DNA of 64,000 nucleotides. Source: UBA7957 sp965222695 (lineage in GTDB: Bacteria; Pseudomonadota; Gammaproteobacteria; Granulosicoccales; Granulosicoccaceae). The DNA lies in NCBI GenBank assembly GCA_965222695.1, contig OZ244967.1, positions 4,774,001-4,838,000 of the forward strand, written 5' to 3'. The notes beneath the pieces were generated by a model. The model had not been told where the DNA came from and searched no databases. It saw only the letters and a list, made by a program, of their open reading frames with translations. This document shows positions 16,783 to 25,548 of the stretch, one piece after another. The translations under genes were made by a program, and so were the position numbers. Within the stretch, counting starts at the first letter, position 1, and the number at the start of each line of letters is the position of its first letter.

Positions 16783-18534
16783 TTATCTGCTGACTTTCCC
16801 ATTGAGTATTAACTGACTGCCATCGTCGGATTCCAGCGGCGTGTTGGTAAACTCCACCTCACTTGCGCCCACTGCAGTACCTATGACCATACCGCTCTCG
16901 GAATCGGATATCCAGGCTTTTGAATTGCCACCATCGGTAAAACTGACCAGACTCGCCTGACTCGAATCCTGTGGATTTAGAAATACTGCGATAATACCTC
17001 CGGATTCGCCGGTAAATTGAATATCCCCGAATTGCCCTTCGGTCACACCGACCTGTTTAAAGCCTGTTGTTGTCAGTTGCACCGCTCCACTGCCGCTGAA
17101 AGTGACGTCGGCTTCCGAGCCGGAATCACTGCCGTTATTATCGGAAGGATTTGTATTGACTTCTATAAACTCGTCACTGCTACAAAGGAATAACTCGCTG
17201 GAGAATAAGAGCTCGTCCGTATCTTCTGCCTGCAAAAATACACTGACGACATCACTGAACCCGTTTGCGGACACCACGTCCAAAACGGCAATTTCACTGA
17301 TATCGTCCGCGCCTATTGCCGAACGCTGAAATAGCGCTTGTATTTCGCCGGGTAAATCGGGAAGTGTAATCGTTTGCATAGACGTGGGCATGGCAAAATT
17401 CCAATCGAGTTCCGGTCCGGTTCCTTGCGGCAGATTAATATCAATAAAGAAAACGTCGCTATCATCGCTTCCGTTCAGAATCCAGCTGATGGTTTCGCTG
17501 GCTGCATCGTATTGGGTGTCGGAAAACGAGTGATCAGAAAATTTAACCGTAATATCGCTTGTTGAATCACTTAGGGGGACGAAGCTTAAGCAGTTTGACG
17601 AATCAGTCAGATCAGTGACCGCGGTTGCAAATAGATTATCTACAGGAAACTGGCTGGCAGCCAATACCTGGCCGCTTGCAAGCGAGCCATCTTCATTGAA
17701 AAATTCACCTAAACGGTCATACTGAACACCTTTCCTGTCTCCACGTAAAATGATTGCCTCGGGATTGCGACTGGTGTCAGCGGATTGCCAGTTGCGTACA
17801 GTAGGGGCTGTACCTGCGTTACCATTGTAAGAGGCACCATCGGTCAGGCTTGCATCTAGTTCAAATCCGTAAGAGACTAACACTCCCTCTCCGTTATAGC
17901 CCAGTAACAAAGGACTGATTCTGTTATCGGACTGAATATGGTGCTGGCATATTACGATTGAGTTGTGCAATGAAGCGCCGTTTTGTACAGCTACCACACC
18001 GGTGGGGACTGTTGCAAACGGAGATACTAAGGCAAACTCCGCGGCGGCGTTATAGCCATCATAGCTGAAATCTACCGTTGCGGCTTCTTCGCAACTGTCT
18101 TCATCCGGATCGCCACCGATAAATATATTATAGCTACCCTCCATCAAATCATAAATGGATCGTATTTCCAGTTCATTTTCCGGCTGGTTGTGAAAGGCAA
18201 TGGTGAAGGTGCTTCCTGACCCATTGGCACGGGTAGAGAGCGTATTTGCGGAGCCGGAAAAACTGACTTTTCCGTCTGTACCGGATTTCAATGTAGATGC
18301 AATCGTGGTGTTATCGGATTCATAGAGGGATACAGAAACGTCTTCAACCGCCTGGCCGGTACTTGGATCGGTAAACGTAAACGAAAACCCCGAGCCTCCG
18401 CTGCCTCCGCCATCGCCATTTCCTCCGGAACCGTCTTTATCATCGCTGCTGCCACCGCCGCCGCAGGCAATCATTAATAGAGATAAAACCACTGTATAGA
18501 ATAATTTGCAGTATTGGGTATGGATACGGAACAT
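16783..18534 (-). CDS. Large lipoprotein of unknown function
   Basis: A 583-residue protein with a lipoprotein signal (lipobox MIAC, Cys24) followed by a Gly/Ser/Asp-rich linker to about residue 50. The start at 18534 is supported by GGGGAGGTAG upstream. The body is rich in Ser, Asp and Thr and reads as beta-rich extracellular-type sequence, with no catalytic motif that I recognise. An early stretch (about residues 50-100) resembles carboxypeptidase-regulatory-like beta sandwiches, but I cannot assign it. It sits alone between the catabolic island and the Tad locus, on the opposite strand to both. Confidence 0.75.
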   Translation of the reverse strand: MFRIHTQYCKLFYTVVLSLLMIACGGGGSSDDKDGSGGNGDGGGSGGSGFSFTFTDPSTGQAVEDVSVSLYESDNTTIASTLKSGTDGKVSFSGSANTLSTRANGSGSTFTIAFHNQPENELEIRSIYDLMEGSYNIFIGGDPDEDSCEEAATVDFSYDGYNAAAEFALVSPFATVPTGVVAVQNGASLHNSIVICQHHIQSDNRISPLLLGYNGEGVLVSYGFELDASLTDGASYNGNAGTAPTVRNWQSADTSRNPEAIILRGDRKGVQYDRLGEFFNEDGSLASGQVLAASQFPVDNLFATAVTDLTDSSNCLSFVPLSDSTSDITVKFSDHSFSDTQYDAASETISWILNGSDDSDVFFIDINLPQGTGPELDWNFAMPTSMQTITLPDLPGEIQALFQRSAIGADDISEIAVLDVVSANGFSDVVSVFLQAEDTDELLFSSELFLCSSDEFIEVNTNPSDNNGSDSGSEADVTFSGSGAVQLTTTGFKQVGVTEGQFGDIQFTGESGGIIAVFLNPQDSSQASLVSFTDGGNSKAWISDSESGMVIGTAVGASEVEFTNTPLESDDGSQLILNGKVSR

Positions 18535-18762
18535 GCTACCTCCCCGGAGATTTTCCTGTTTTATTATATGATGCGGTACAAGCCTGTCAGGCCACAAAAC
18601 AGCCTGTATGATAAATAATTTGTCCTTACCGAAGCAGTAACAATAAGTACTAGTAGTTATTGTCGGCTGAGATCCGATTTCCAGGTTTCACCTATAAGCT
18701 TTTGTATTTAATGTGGTTTCTTTAAATGAGTTATGAGAGTGTTTATTCGGGCGGGTGAAAGA

Positions 18763-18792
18763 GGATACCGGGCTTGATAAAACCCGGTATCC
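18763..18792 (-). terminator. Hairpin after the 82-residue protein gene
   Basis: A perfect 10-bp stem (GGATACCGGG/CCCGGTATCC) with a 10-nt loop starts nine bases past the stop of the minus-strand gene. On that strand it is followed by a short pyrimidine-rich CTCTTTC rather than a clean T run, so it may be a terminator or an mRNA-stabilising hairpin. Confidence 0.6.
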
Positions 18793-18800
18793 GCTACAGC

Positions 18801-19049
18801 TTAGGCTATATTGATAGTGGTGTTGGCGTTGATATTATCGTCACCACCGTCACCGGTATATGCCTGGTTAGCTTGTCCTTGCGCTTGCTGAACAGCTTGG
18901 TTGGCTGCGCCCATGGACGCTGCAGAGCCACCAAAGCTCTCAAGTACGCCGGCGCCGGCTGCTCCTACAGAGTTAAGATCCTGAGCACTGAGGTTTGCCT
19001 GTGCACCCTGGTTAGCCTGAAGTACGTCACCACCTGATTTGTCTGTCAT
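18801..19049 (-). CDS. Small Ala/Gln/Asn/Gly-rich protein, unknown
   Basis: An 82-residue protein without cysteine, signal peptide or membrane segment. It is rich in Ala, Gln, Asn and Gly, with the centre reading as helical (AASMGAANQAVQQAQGQANQ) and an acidic GDGGDD followed by an Asn/Thr-rich C terminus. Good evidence that it is real: AAAGGAGAG lies at the right distance before the ATG and a strong hairpin follows the stop. I do not recognise a family. It is divergent from the Tad pilin gene with 417 bp between. The composition could suit a secreted, polymer-forming or structural peptide, but this is speculation. Confidence 0.65.
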   Translation of the reverse strand: MTDKSGGDVLQANQGAQANLSAQDLNSVGAAGAGVLESFGGSAASMGAANQAVQQAQGQANQAYTGDGGDDNINANTTINIA

Positions 19050-19466
19050 TGTTTCTCTCCAAAAAAATACATATTGATAATACGGGACTTAATCTTGTCC
19101 CAGCAGAGCTATAGTGGCAGGTGCAGGCTAAGCGTTCTGCCGGAAATTGACAAAAAAAATGTGAAAAAATACCGGCGTTCCCCCTATGCAGGAATCTTGG
19201 TTCTTTTGTCGGAATGACAATTTGTGACCCGGGCCAGGTTTTCTACGAATTTTCTATTTTCTTTCTAAACTGTTTATCAGTTTTATATGAAAGAACTAAC
19301 TCCGCCTTTATCCTTGCCGCTAAGCCGGATGTCGAACTAAACAATTGTTGTCTGCATTTCAGCCGCGAAAAAGAATAACTATAAGCGGAACCAAAAAGGC
19401 GGTCATGATTGGGTGAGGCGAATAATAATAAAAGTAGGTTGTTAAATTAATAAAGGGGAACTCCTC
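19050..19466. other. Long divergent leader region before the pilin gene
   Basis: This 417-bp gap holds no convincing gene. It is AT-rich, with several A runs, and must contain the promoter for flp and the opposite promoter for the small protein. A TTGACA at 19147 is not followed by a good -10 box. The last bases before flp include GGGGAACTCCTC as a ribosome-binding region. I see no recognisable riboswitch. Confidence 0.4.
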
Positions 19467-19631
19467 ATGAAATCTTTCTTTGAATCTTGCAAAACTTTTC
19501 TCCGTGATGAAGAAGGCCTGACAACTGTGGAATATGCGGTTGCAGGTGGTGTTATTGCCGGTGCGGTGGTGGTGTCTTTTACCAAGTTAGGTAAGAGAAT
19601 TGCCAAGGCTATTAACGGTATCCTCGCATAA
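19467..19631 (+). CDS. flp: Flp-type pilin prepilin
   Basis: A 54-residue prepilin, the structural subunit of the Tad pilus. The class IVb processing site is clear: cleavage is expected after Gly17 in EEGLTTVEYAV, leaving Leu1, Glu5 and Tyr6 in the mature pilin, the Flp motif. A hydrophobic helix follows (about residues 22-38) and the C terminus is short and basic. It is the first gene of the Tad locus, in the usual position, and a hairpin follows it that could make the pilin message more abundant than the rest of the operon. Confidence 0.95.
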   Translation: MKSFFESCKTFLRDEEGLTTVEYAVAGGVIAGAVVVSFTKLGKRIAKAINGILA

Positions 19632-19654
19632 CGGATATTTTCGTTTGATTTTTT

Positions 19655-19699
19655 ACTGAATATGCAAGAGGTAGATTACTTGCCTCTTGCATTATCAGT
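19655..19699 (+). terminator. Hairpin between flp and tadV
   Basis: A long stem (ACTGA, mismatch, then TATGCAAGAGG pairing with CCTCTTGCAT and TCAGT) with an 11-nt loop follows the pilin gene. No T run follows, so partial termination or RNA processing is more likely than a full stop. This would let flp be expressed above the assembly genes. Confidence 0.55.
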
Positions 19700-19767
19700 G
19701 ATATCCGTGTTTTGCAAATGCTCACTACATCAATGTATGTGTTTTTACAGATTTTCGAGTTGGCCTG

Positions 19768-20295
19768 ATGGCTGAGCCAGATTATTTAATTCTCTATATA
19801 TTGTCTTTTGTGGTGTTGACGGCAAGCTACACGGATTTGCGATGGCACCTTATTCCAAACGATTTACCCCTGACGGGAATTGTTGCAGGGTTGATAACGA
19901 ATATATATCTTTTCGGTCTGACCGAGGGTGGAGTCAGTTCAATAGCGGGTATGTTGATAGGGTTGTGTGCCTTCCTGCCTTTTTACATTAAAGGTGCAAT
20001 GGCGGCAGGAGACGTCAAACTCATGAGTGCTGTCGGCGCCTGCCTGGGTGTGCCTTCAGTTTTTTTTGCCATATTACTTACCTTGATCTTCGGTTGTTTT
20101 TTAGGCCTGATCTGGTTAGCCAGGCTTAGGGGTTTGAGTACATTACTCAAACGGTACATCTTTATGGGGAAATACACCTTTGTTACCGGGAGCTGTCTGT
20201 ATCTGCCTCCAGCAGAAGACGAGATGGCCAACTCTCGTTTTCCTTATGCCCTGGCAATCGCTCTTGGCTCTTTAACCATAGTATTAATACAATAA
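19768..20295 (+). CDS. tadV: Tad prepilin peptidase (A24 family)
   Basis: A 175-residue membrane aspartyl protease that cleaves the leader of Flp and the TadE/TadF pseudopilins. The two catalytic aspartates are visible: Asp23 in SYTDLRWHLIPN and Asp82 in AAGDVKLMS. It lacks the N-terminal methylase domain, as expected for TadV/CpaA. About five membrane segments are seen. It lies 137 bp after flp and 75 bp before cpaB. Confidence 0.93.
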   Translation: MAEPDYLILYILSFVVLTASYTDLRWHLIPNDLPLTGIVAGLITNIYLFGLTEGGVSSIAGMLIGLCAFLPFYIKGAMAAGDVKLMSAVGACLGVPSVFFAILLTLIFGCFLGLIWLARLRGLSTLLKRYIFMGKYTFVTGSCLYLPPAEDEMANSRFPYALAIALGSLTIVLIQ

Positions 20296-20370
20296 GAGTA
20301 CCGGGGAACCATGCAATACCAAATTAGCGGACGCAAATATGATTAACACACGTCGCTGCCGGAGATTAGA

Positions 20371-21195
20371 ATGATGCTGAACCGCAAAACATTTTTTTTA
20401 TTTACCCTGGCGATTGCGTTCGGTTTGGCCGCAGCCATGTATGCTAACCGTTGGATCCAGGGACAATTGGTCTCGGAAGGGAGTTCTGATAAATCGTTGA
20501 ATGAAACAGTAAGTGTTGTTGTTGCTGCACAAGAGTTGGCTTACGGCCAGAAAATTGAGGCAGACCACATCAAATCGGTGGATTGGCCATCCGAAATACT
20601 GCCCTCGGACATATTGCAGGATAAGCTGGAGGTTGTGGGGAAAGTTACCAATCAAAGAATTCTTCCCGGAGAACCTATTGCCAAGGCGAGAATAGTGGAT
20701 AAGCTTGACGGCAGTACGCTATCGGCCATGATTACTCCCAACAAGCGTGCGATCTCGGTGAGAGTCAATGACGTGGTTGGTGTTGCTGGATTTCTATTAC
20801 CCGGTAACAGAGTGGATGTTCTGGCTTCGCGGAAAAAGCGTGACCGGGTTTACACAAAAACAGTGCTTGAAAACCTTAAGGTATTGGCAGTCGACCAAAC
20901 CGCGACCCCTGAAAAAGACAAACCGGTCGTAGTCAGAGCGGTAACACTTGAGGCTACTCCGGAACAATCCGTCATATTGGTAAAATCGACAGAGGAAGGC
21001 AGCGTTCAGCTTGTACTCAGAAACCCGATAGATACGGTTGCAAAGACTGTGGAAAATGCGAAAACAGAAAAAGTTGAAATTTCGGCTAAGCAGTCCATGC
21101 CGGCTGAGAAGCCAAAAGGACCCCGGCCTTCGGGAACTGCCTCAGTAAGTGTAGTGAGAGGCGTTACAGTTCAAACGAAAAGGGTCAGACTCTAG
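20371..21195 (+). CDS. cpaB: Flp pilus assembly protein CpaB/RcpC
   Basis: A 274-residue periplasmic protein with one N-terminal membrane anchor (about residues 8-25), an SAF domain (about 48-115; ELAYGQKIEADHIKSVDWP and LPGEPIAKARI) and the RcpC domain to about residue 230. It is thought to connect to or stabilise the outer-membrane secretin. The stop is followed by 644 bp of repeats before cpaC, a break not usual in Tad operons. Confidence 0.93.
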   Translation: MMLNRKTFFLFTLAIAFGLAAAMYANRWIQGQLVSEGSSDKSLNETVSVVVAAQELAYGQKIEADHIKSVDWPSEILPSDILQDKLEVVGKVTNQRILPGEPIAKARIVDKLDGSTLSAMITPNKRAISVRVNDVVGVAGFLLPGNRVDVLASRKKRDRVYTKTVLENLKVLAVDQTATPEKDKPVVVRAVTLEATPEQSVILVKSTEEGSVQLVLRNPIDTVAKTVENAKTEKVEISAKQSMPAEKPKGPRPSGTASVSVVRGVTVQTKRVRL

Positions 21196-21210
21196 GGACT
21201 AGCCCTTGGG

Positions 21211-21309
21211 GTTGCGGCTGAAAATCCACCAGACCGTGTTGCTCGTCTCTCATTTGGAATGACCAAACCACACTTCTCGCGCCTTGTCTGGAGAATTTTC
21301 AGCCACAAC
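21211..21309. repeat. Imperfect palindrome P (copy 1)
   Basis: A 24-nt arm at 21211-21234 (GTTGCGGCTGAAAATCC start) is inverted at 21286-21309 (ending TTTTCAGCCACAAC), with about 50 bp between. The right arm and the 30 bp after it are similar to the sequence before the second MITE copy. It is non-coding and could form a large RNA hairpin after cpaB. Confidence 0.7.
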
Positions 21310-21341
21310 AGAATGCATGGATTAATTGAGAACACCCCCTA

Positions 21342-21605
21342 GTAGTCCGTCCACTTGATAAGTTCGGGTTCAGAGCCGCAGAGCCGTTTCACAGCAAGGC
21401 GCTGCTCGCAGACAATGGTTGTTCCATTATCAAGAGCAGCAACGCGGCTGTGGGACGGCTCTGCGGCTCCCTTCGGGCGGGCCTGACTGCGCCCGCAGAC
21501 TGCGTTGCTATTGCTCGACGTAGCCCAACTATGTCTTCGCAACAGCGCCTTGCTGCGAACGCAGTCAGGCCCGCTGAACCCGAACTTATCAAGTGGACGG
21601 ACTAC
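21342..21605. mobile_element. MITE copy 1, 264 bp, inside the Tad locus
   Basis: The element has long terminal inverted repeats, beginning GTAGTCCGTCCACTTGATAA on both ends and perfect over about 34 bp, and is flanked by TA on both sides. It encodes no protein. A second copy of exactly the same length at 32104-32367 differs at about four positions. The ends match the nearby IS630 element at 21 of 29 positions, including GTAGTC and TTCGGGT, so an IS630-type transposase probably moves it. Inner sequences also pair (CGGGCCTGACTGCG with its complement), so a transcript would be highly folded. Confidence 0.9.
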
Positions 21606-21607
21606 TA

Positions 21608-21702
21608 GGGCCTGTTCAAAATCTCGGTGCCTCTTGCGAGTTCGCTGAATTTTGGCCGGAATACTTCTTGATTTTATACAGCCCATCCGTGTGCTTTGCC
21701 TC
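21608..21702 (-). repeat. Dispersed repeat R, copy A
   Basis: Read on the minus strand it runs from GCAAAGCACACGGATG to GAGATTTTGAACAGG, with a GGCCAAAATTCAGC core. The same order of blocks is found at 58262-58355 and, less well kept, at 58766-58826. It directly abuts MITE copy 1. Confidence 0.7.
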
Positions 21703-21839
21703 GACGCGGATGGCGTTGAAAAAATGACGCTCGAACACTTCTTGAAAAATACAAAAAATATGCTACCGCCGACTTGACCTAAACCGGTCAATCTTGGAAC
21801 AATGCACTATTCTTCTATCGACTCGGTTGGCGTGATTCC

Positions 21840-23450
21840 ATGGGGTTATTCTGGGGCGAAAATCAAAACCGCCTGAAATTTGACAGAAACCTGGTGAGGT
21901 TTGTTTTATCGGTTTTGCTTTGTCATATCGCTTTCATGATGCCGCCGGTTGTTGCGTCCAGTGACAATCGTATTGAATTCAGCGTTGAAAATCAGAGCCG
22001 GATCAGTTTGCCTTTATACAAGTCCGGATTAGTAAGACTGAATGTCCGGCCAAAACGTATTTCGGTCGGAAACCCCGGCATAGCGGATATACTGATTCTT
22101 AAAAGCAATCAGGTGTACGTTGTTGGTAAAGCCTTGGGTTCAACCAATGTGATTTTTTGGGATAAGAACGATGAAATTTTTGCAAGTATGGATATCGAGG
22201 TCACTCATGATCTTGAATCTCTGAAAGCCAAGTTTCACCGCTTATTGCCAGGTGAAAATATCGGAGTACATTCTGCCCAGGAAAAGATTGTACTTGATGG
22301 TCAAGTCTCCAGCATTAGCAATCTGAATGCCGCATTGCAACTGGCGCAGAGCTACCTGCCTGAATGTATCCCCGTGCAGTCCGGTGAGGAAGAGGGTAGT
22401 TCTTCAGAGTCCGCTTGCCCGAAGGGTGAGATCATCAATCTTATGTCTGTCGGCGGCGCGCAACAGGTCATGCTGGAAGTGAAAGTGGCTGAAATGTCCC
22501 GGTCTTTTATCCGAAAACTGGACACGGATCTCGGCATTATTAATTTCGGCGAGGCTTTTAAATTCGGTGCTGTCAATGGTGGAGCCAGTTGGCCGAATGT
22601 GCTCACTGATGGCGCTCTTGAGGTGCCACTTGCCATTGGAGGACCGCTTGACGGCTCCAACCCCGTTATCGGGCCGATGGTCGATGCAATATCACCGAAT
22701 ACTCCGTCCATTTCGGACAAAGGATTATTTTTATCTCACTTAAGCGGAGATAATCTCTTTCAAGTCGCCCTCGAAATTTCCAGATCCAAAGGATTGACTA
22801 AGATTCTGGCCGAACCGACACTCACCACACTTACCGGCAGGCCGGCCCAATTCCTCTCAGGTGGGGAATTCCCGGTACCGGTTCCGGAAGAAGACGGCAC
22901 TACGATTATTTTTAAAGAATTTGGTGTTGAAGTTAAGTTTTTGCCGACTATTCTTGATCAGAATAAAATCAATCTTGATCTCAATATCAGTGTTAGCGAG
23001 ATTAACAACACCAATCGATTGCTGGTGAATAGTGAGTCGACCAGCCAGGTCTTGATTGTGCCATCCCTGACAAAACGGAGCGCATCCAGTACCGTAGAAC
23101 TGATCAACGGGCAGACCATCGGTATTGCGGGGCTTATACAGGACAATGTCAGTGAAGTAATGACTAAACTGCCAGGCCTTGGAGATATTCCGGTTTTAGG
23201 GGCGTTATTCCGTAGCCAGGAATTTATTTCCGGGCAGTCTGAACTGGTTATCTTTGTAACGCCCCATCTGGCCAAACCCATCGCCAAGAATCAGATAAGG
23301 CTACCCACTGATAGTTTTGTCCCGCCCGACGACTTGGAGTTTTATCTGTTTGGCCAAATGGAAGGCCGTAAAGAGAAGGCGCAGTCAATGCCCGCTCGAG
23401 CCGGCCTTCGTGGTGGGTTCGACGGGGTCACATTCGGCCACCAGTTATGA
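21840..23450 (+). CDS. cpaC: Tad secretin CpaC/RcpA
   Basis: The 536-residue outer-membrane secretin through which the Flp pilus leaves the cell. It has a signal sequence (about residues 18-40), an N-terminal pilus-formation domain (NVRPKRISVGNPGIADIL region, about 60-120), an intermediate domain, and the C-terminal secretin domain (about 300-480) with LAEPTLTTLTGRPAQFLSGG and the late LPGLGDIPVLGALF stretch. Its promoter or read-through must pass the MITE and repeats upstream. It overlaps the next gene by ATGA at 23447-23450. Confidence 0.93.
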   Translation: MGLFWGENQNRLKFDRNLVRFVLSVLLCHIAFMMPPVVASSDNRIEFSVENQSRISLPLYKSGLVRLNVRPKRISVGNPGIADILILKSNQVYVVGKALGSTNVIFWDKNDEIFASMDIEVTHDLESLKAKFHRLLPGENIGVHSAQEKIVLDGQVSSISNLNAALQLAQSYLPECIPVQSGEEEGSSSESACPKGEIINLMSVGGAQQVMLEVKVAEMSRSFIRKLDTDLGIINFGEAFKFGAVNGGASWPNVLTDGALEVPLAIGGPLDGSNPVIGPMVDAISPNTPSISDKGLFLSHLSGDNLFQVALEISRSKGLTKILAEPTLTTLTGRPAQFLSGGEFPVPVPEEDGTTIIFKEFGVEVKFLPTILDQNKINLDLNISVSEINNTNRLLVNSESTSQVLIVPSLTKRSASSTVELINGQTIGIAGLIQDNVSEVMTKLPGLGDIPVLGALFRSQEFISGQSELVIFVTPHLAKPIAKNQIRLPTDSFVPPDDLEFYLFGQMEGRKEKAQSMPARAGLRGGFDGVTFGHQL

Positions 23451-23722
23451 AGATTCGCCTGAATCGGATTTACTCCGCGTTGGTAATACCAGCCATATTT
23501 TTTTGTGGACCCTTACTCATTTCTTGTGCCGGCAATCAAACGGATGCTGATACCGTTGAGAAAGATTTCGGAAAATCAGTGCAAAGAATGCGGGATGCTC
23601 AAATCTATGATCTTCAGGATGCGCTGACTCCTATCGAAGTGCCACCCCTGGAACTGGACGGAGCCGCCGCCGATACAAGGATGCAGAACTACCGCGAAAA
23701 ATTAATCCAAAAGGAAAAGTAA
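23447..23722 (+). CDS. Small lipoprotein of the Tad locus
   Basis: A 91-residue protein with a lipoprotein signal (lipobox LISC, Cys27) and a short, charged mature part. Its start overlaps the cpaC stop, so it is coupled to the secretin. Small lipoproteins near Tad secretins can act as pilotins or as CpaD-like partners, but this one is too short for CpaD and shows no known motif. A pilotin role is inferred from position only. Confidence 0.7.
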   Translation: MKIRLNRIYSALVIPAIFFCGPLLISCAGNQTDADTVEKDFGKSVQRMRDAQIYDLQDALTPIEVPPLELDGAAADTRMQNYREKLIQKEK

Positions 23723-23793
23723 AATCGGCCGCTAGTAGAAAAGGTCAATAAAAATAAAGAGATCAGCGAGACAACGCTGGCGAGGGTTAAGTT

Positions 23794-25548
23794 TTGCGAA
23801 CCACCGGGACAATTCCACGCGCGAAACAACGCGGTACAGTCTTAATCATGCTAGCCATTGGATTGGTCGCTATGCTCGCAACCATGGGCTTGGCGCTGGA
23901 TCTCGGGCATGCACATGTCAATCAGACACGCTTACAGAATGCCGTTGACGCCGCCGCACTGAGTGGCGCTAAAACGCTGAATCAATTCAAAAATTCAGTA
24001 CTTGCCGGTTCGCACGCGATCGAAACATTCAATCAGCACCTTGAGGGCGAGTTAGCTCAACAAGAGCTGGTGCCTAAGGTTGAGTTTTCCAACACCTTAT
24101 CTCCATTTGTCGCTGGTGGGTCCGATCCTCGGTATATCAAAGTCAGCGTTCAACAATATGAAATGCCGGTAGTACTGGCCAGTGTTCTCCCGGAAGTGAC
24201 CAATATCTTTACCCTGAAGAGTTCGGCAGTTGCGGGCCCGATGCCACTCGGTGGTGGGCAGATTTGTGATATTGCACCACTGCTTATGTGTGGAAATCCC
24301 GCTGATACCGACTGCACTGACGGCAGTTGCTATGGATTCGAATTAAACAAGGAAGAAGAGCTCTGCCTGAAAGCCTCTGAGTCTGGAAAAGGTAAAGACG
24401 AAGATGACGAGGAAGAGGAAGAAGATAGGGATGACGATGATCGGGATGATGAAGAGGAGGGCCAGGGCGGAGATGACGAAGAGTATGACGAAGACAGCGA
24501 ATACGATGGCTATGATGATGAAGATGAGCAAGAGAACGCTGATCGAGAGGAAGATGACTATGACGGAGACAGTGAATACGATGGACATAGCAACTTTTAC
24601 AGCGAAAGCGATGGTGGCTTTGATGAGCGAACCGAGCCAAGGTTCTTTGCATATCAAGGCGTGAGCGGGAACAGGAAGAAGGAAAAATACAATAAAGGCG
24701 AGCGCCCGGGGCATCATCATAAGGACGATGACGGGGATGACGATGACGGGGATGACGATGACGGGGATGACGATGACGGGGATGACGATGATGGGGATGA
24801 CGATGATGGGGATGACGATGATGGGGATGACGATGATGGGGATGACGATGATGGGGATGACGATGATGGGGATGACGATGATGGGGATGACGATGATGGG
24901 GATGACGATGATGGGGATGATAAAGAAAAGCCTGTCGCAGATTGTCAATCGCCGGCTAAAAAGCCTGGCCCCGGAAATTACAATTTAATCTCACTTTCTT
25001 GTGGAAACGGAGCAAGTTGTGTCAGGGATACTTTAGCCGGCAGTTACAGTGCTTGTGTTAATGTCGGTGAGGCTGTCTACACAAAACCAGGTAAAGCAAC
25101 CGGCCCCACAGCTCAGGGAGTCAATACACGATTCGGAATTTACCAAGGGGGGATGAACAGCATCGATTCTCCGCCGGATTTCATCACAACAAATAGAGAC
25201 GACGACCCGGACTTCTGGCACCAAAATTACCGGGAGCGTTATTTCAATCAATATTTCGATGAACCCTATTCAGGTCGGCCAAACCGAAGAGTGATTCCCG
25301 TACCCATTGGCGATTGTAAGGACAGTGTAAAGGGGAGGAGCGCAATTGAAGTCATCTCGGTCGCGTGTGTTTACCTCACCAGGCCGAGCAGCCATTCCGG
25401 AAAAGATCAGACCGTTTACGGTCAACTGATCGGAGACTGTGAAGCCAATGGAATTCCAGCTGAAAACCCGGTAGCAGGGCCAAGCAGCACCGGTTTCGGA
25501 CCCTATAAAATAATTTTGTTTAAAGATGAAGGCGCGAAAGTATCATGA
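23794..25548 (+). CDS. TadG-like pilus protein with a very acidic repeat region
   Basis: A 584-residue protein with an N-terminal membrane segment and Tad-type leader (TVLIMLAIGLVAMLATMGLA, residues 15-34) followed by the conserved LQNAVDAAALSGAKTL stretch of TadG-related proteins. The start appears to be a TTG at 23794, with GAGGG eight bases upstream. Residues about 195-380 are strongly acidic and include a (GDDDD)n tract encoded by a 15-bp tandem repeat; cysteine-containing segments flank it. No von Willebrand domain is evident, unlike classical TadG. The acidic part could bind Ca2+ or other cations at the surface. It overlaps tadE by ATGA. Confidence 0.82.
   Translation: MRTTGTIPRAKQRGTVLIMLAIGLVAMLATMGLALDLGHAHVNQTRLQNAVDAAALSGAKTLNQFKNSVLAGSHAIETFNQHLEGELAQQELVPKVEFSNTLSPFVAGGSDPRYIKVSVQQYEMPVVLASVLPEVTNIFTLKSSAVAGPMPLGGGQICDIAPLLMCGNPADTDCTDGSCYGFELNKEEELCLKASESGKGKDEDDEEEEEDRDDDDRDDEEEGQGGDDEEYDEDSEYDGYDDEDEQENADREEDDYDGDSEYDGHSNFYSESDGGFDERTEPRFFAYQGVSGNRKKEKYNKGERPGHHHKDDDGDDDDGDDDDGDDDDGDDDDGDDDDGDDDDGDDDDGDDDDGDDDDGDDDDGDDDDGDDDDGDDKEKPVADCQSPAKKPGPGNYNLISLSCGNGASCVRDTLAGSYSACVNVGEAVYTKPGKATGPTAQGVNTRFGIYQGGMNSIDSPPDFITTNRDDDPDFWHQNYRERYFNQYFDEPYSGRPNRRVIPVPIGDCKDSVKGRSAIEVISVACVYLTRPSSHSGKDQTVYGQLIGDCEANGIPAENPVAGPSSTGFGPYKIILFKDEGAKVS
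24733..24916 (+). repeat. 15-bp tandem repeat coding for GDDDD
   Basis: Unit GGGGATGACGATGAY starts thirteen times at exact 15-bp spacing (24733 to 24913), twelve of them full. The first four units end in C and the later ones in T, so expansion occurred in blocks. The unit is a multiple of three, so copy-number changes stay in frame and change only the length of the acidic tract. Confidence 0.95.

Noticed and set aside
21339..21791. Protein-coding frame across MITE copy 1 (and its equivalent at copy 2)
   Set aside because: The frame runs over inverted repeats and non-coding flanks, differs between sites outside the element and has no family features.
24733..24916. Regular direct repeats that might be a CRISPR array
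   Set aside because: Units are 15 bp, adjacent, without spacers and in frame inside a gene, so it is a coding tandem repeat.
24343..24948. Minus-strand frame coding a regular Val-Ile-Pro-Ile-type repeat
   Set aside because: It is the complement of the GDDDD tandem repeat in the TadG-like gene, with no ribosome site; the plus-strand frame has the family domain and operon context.
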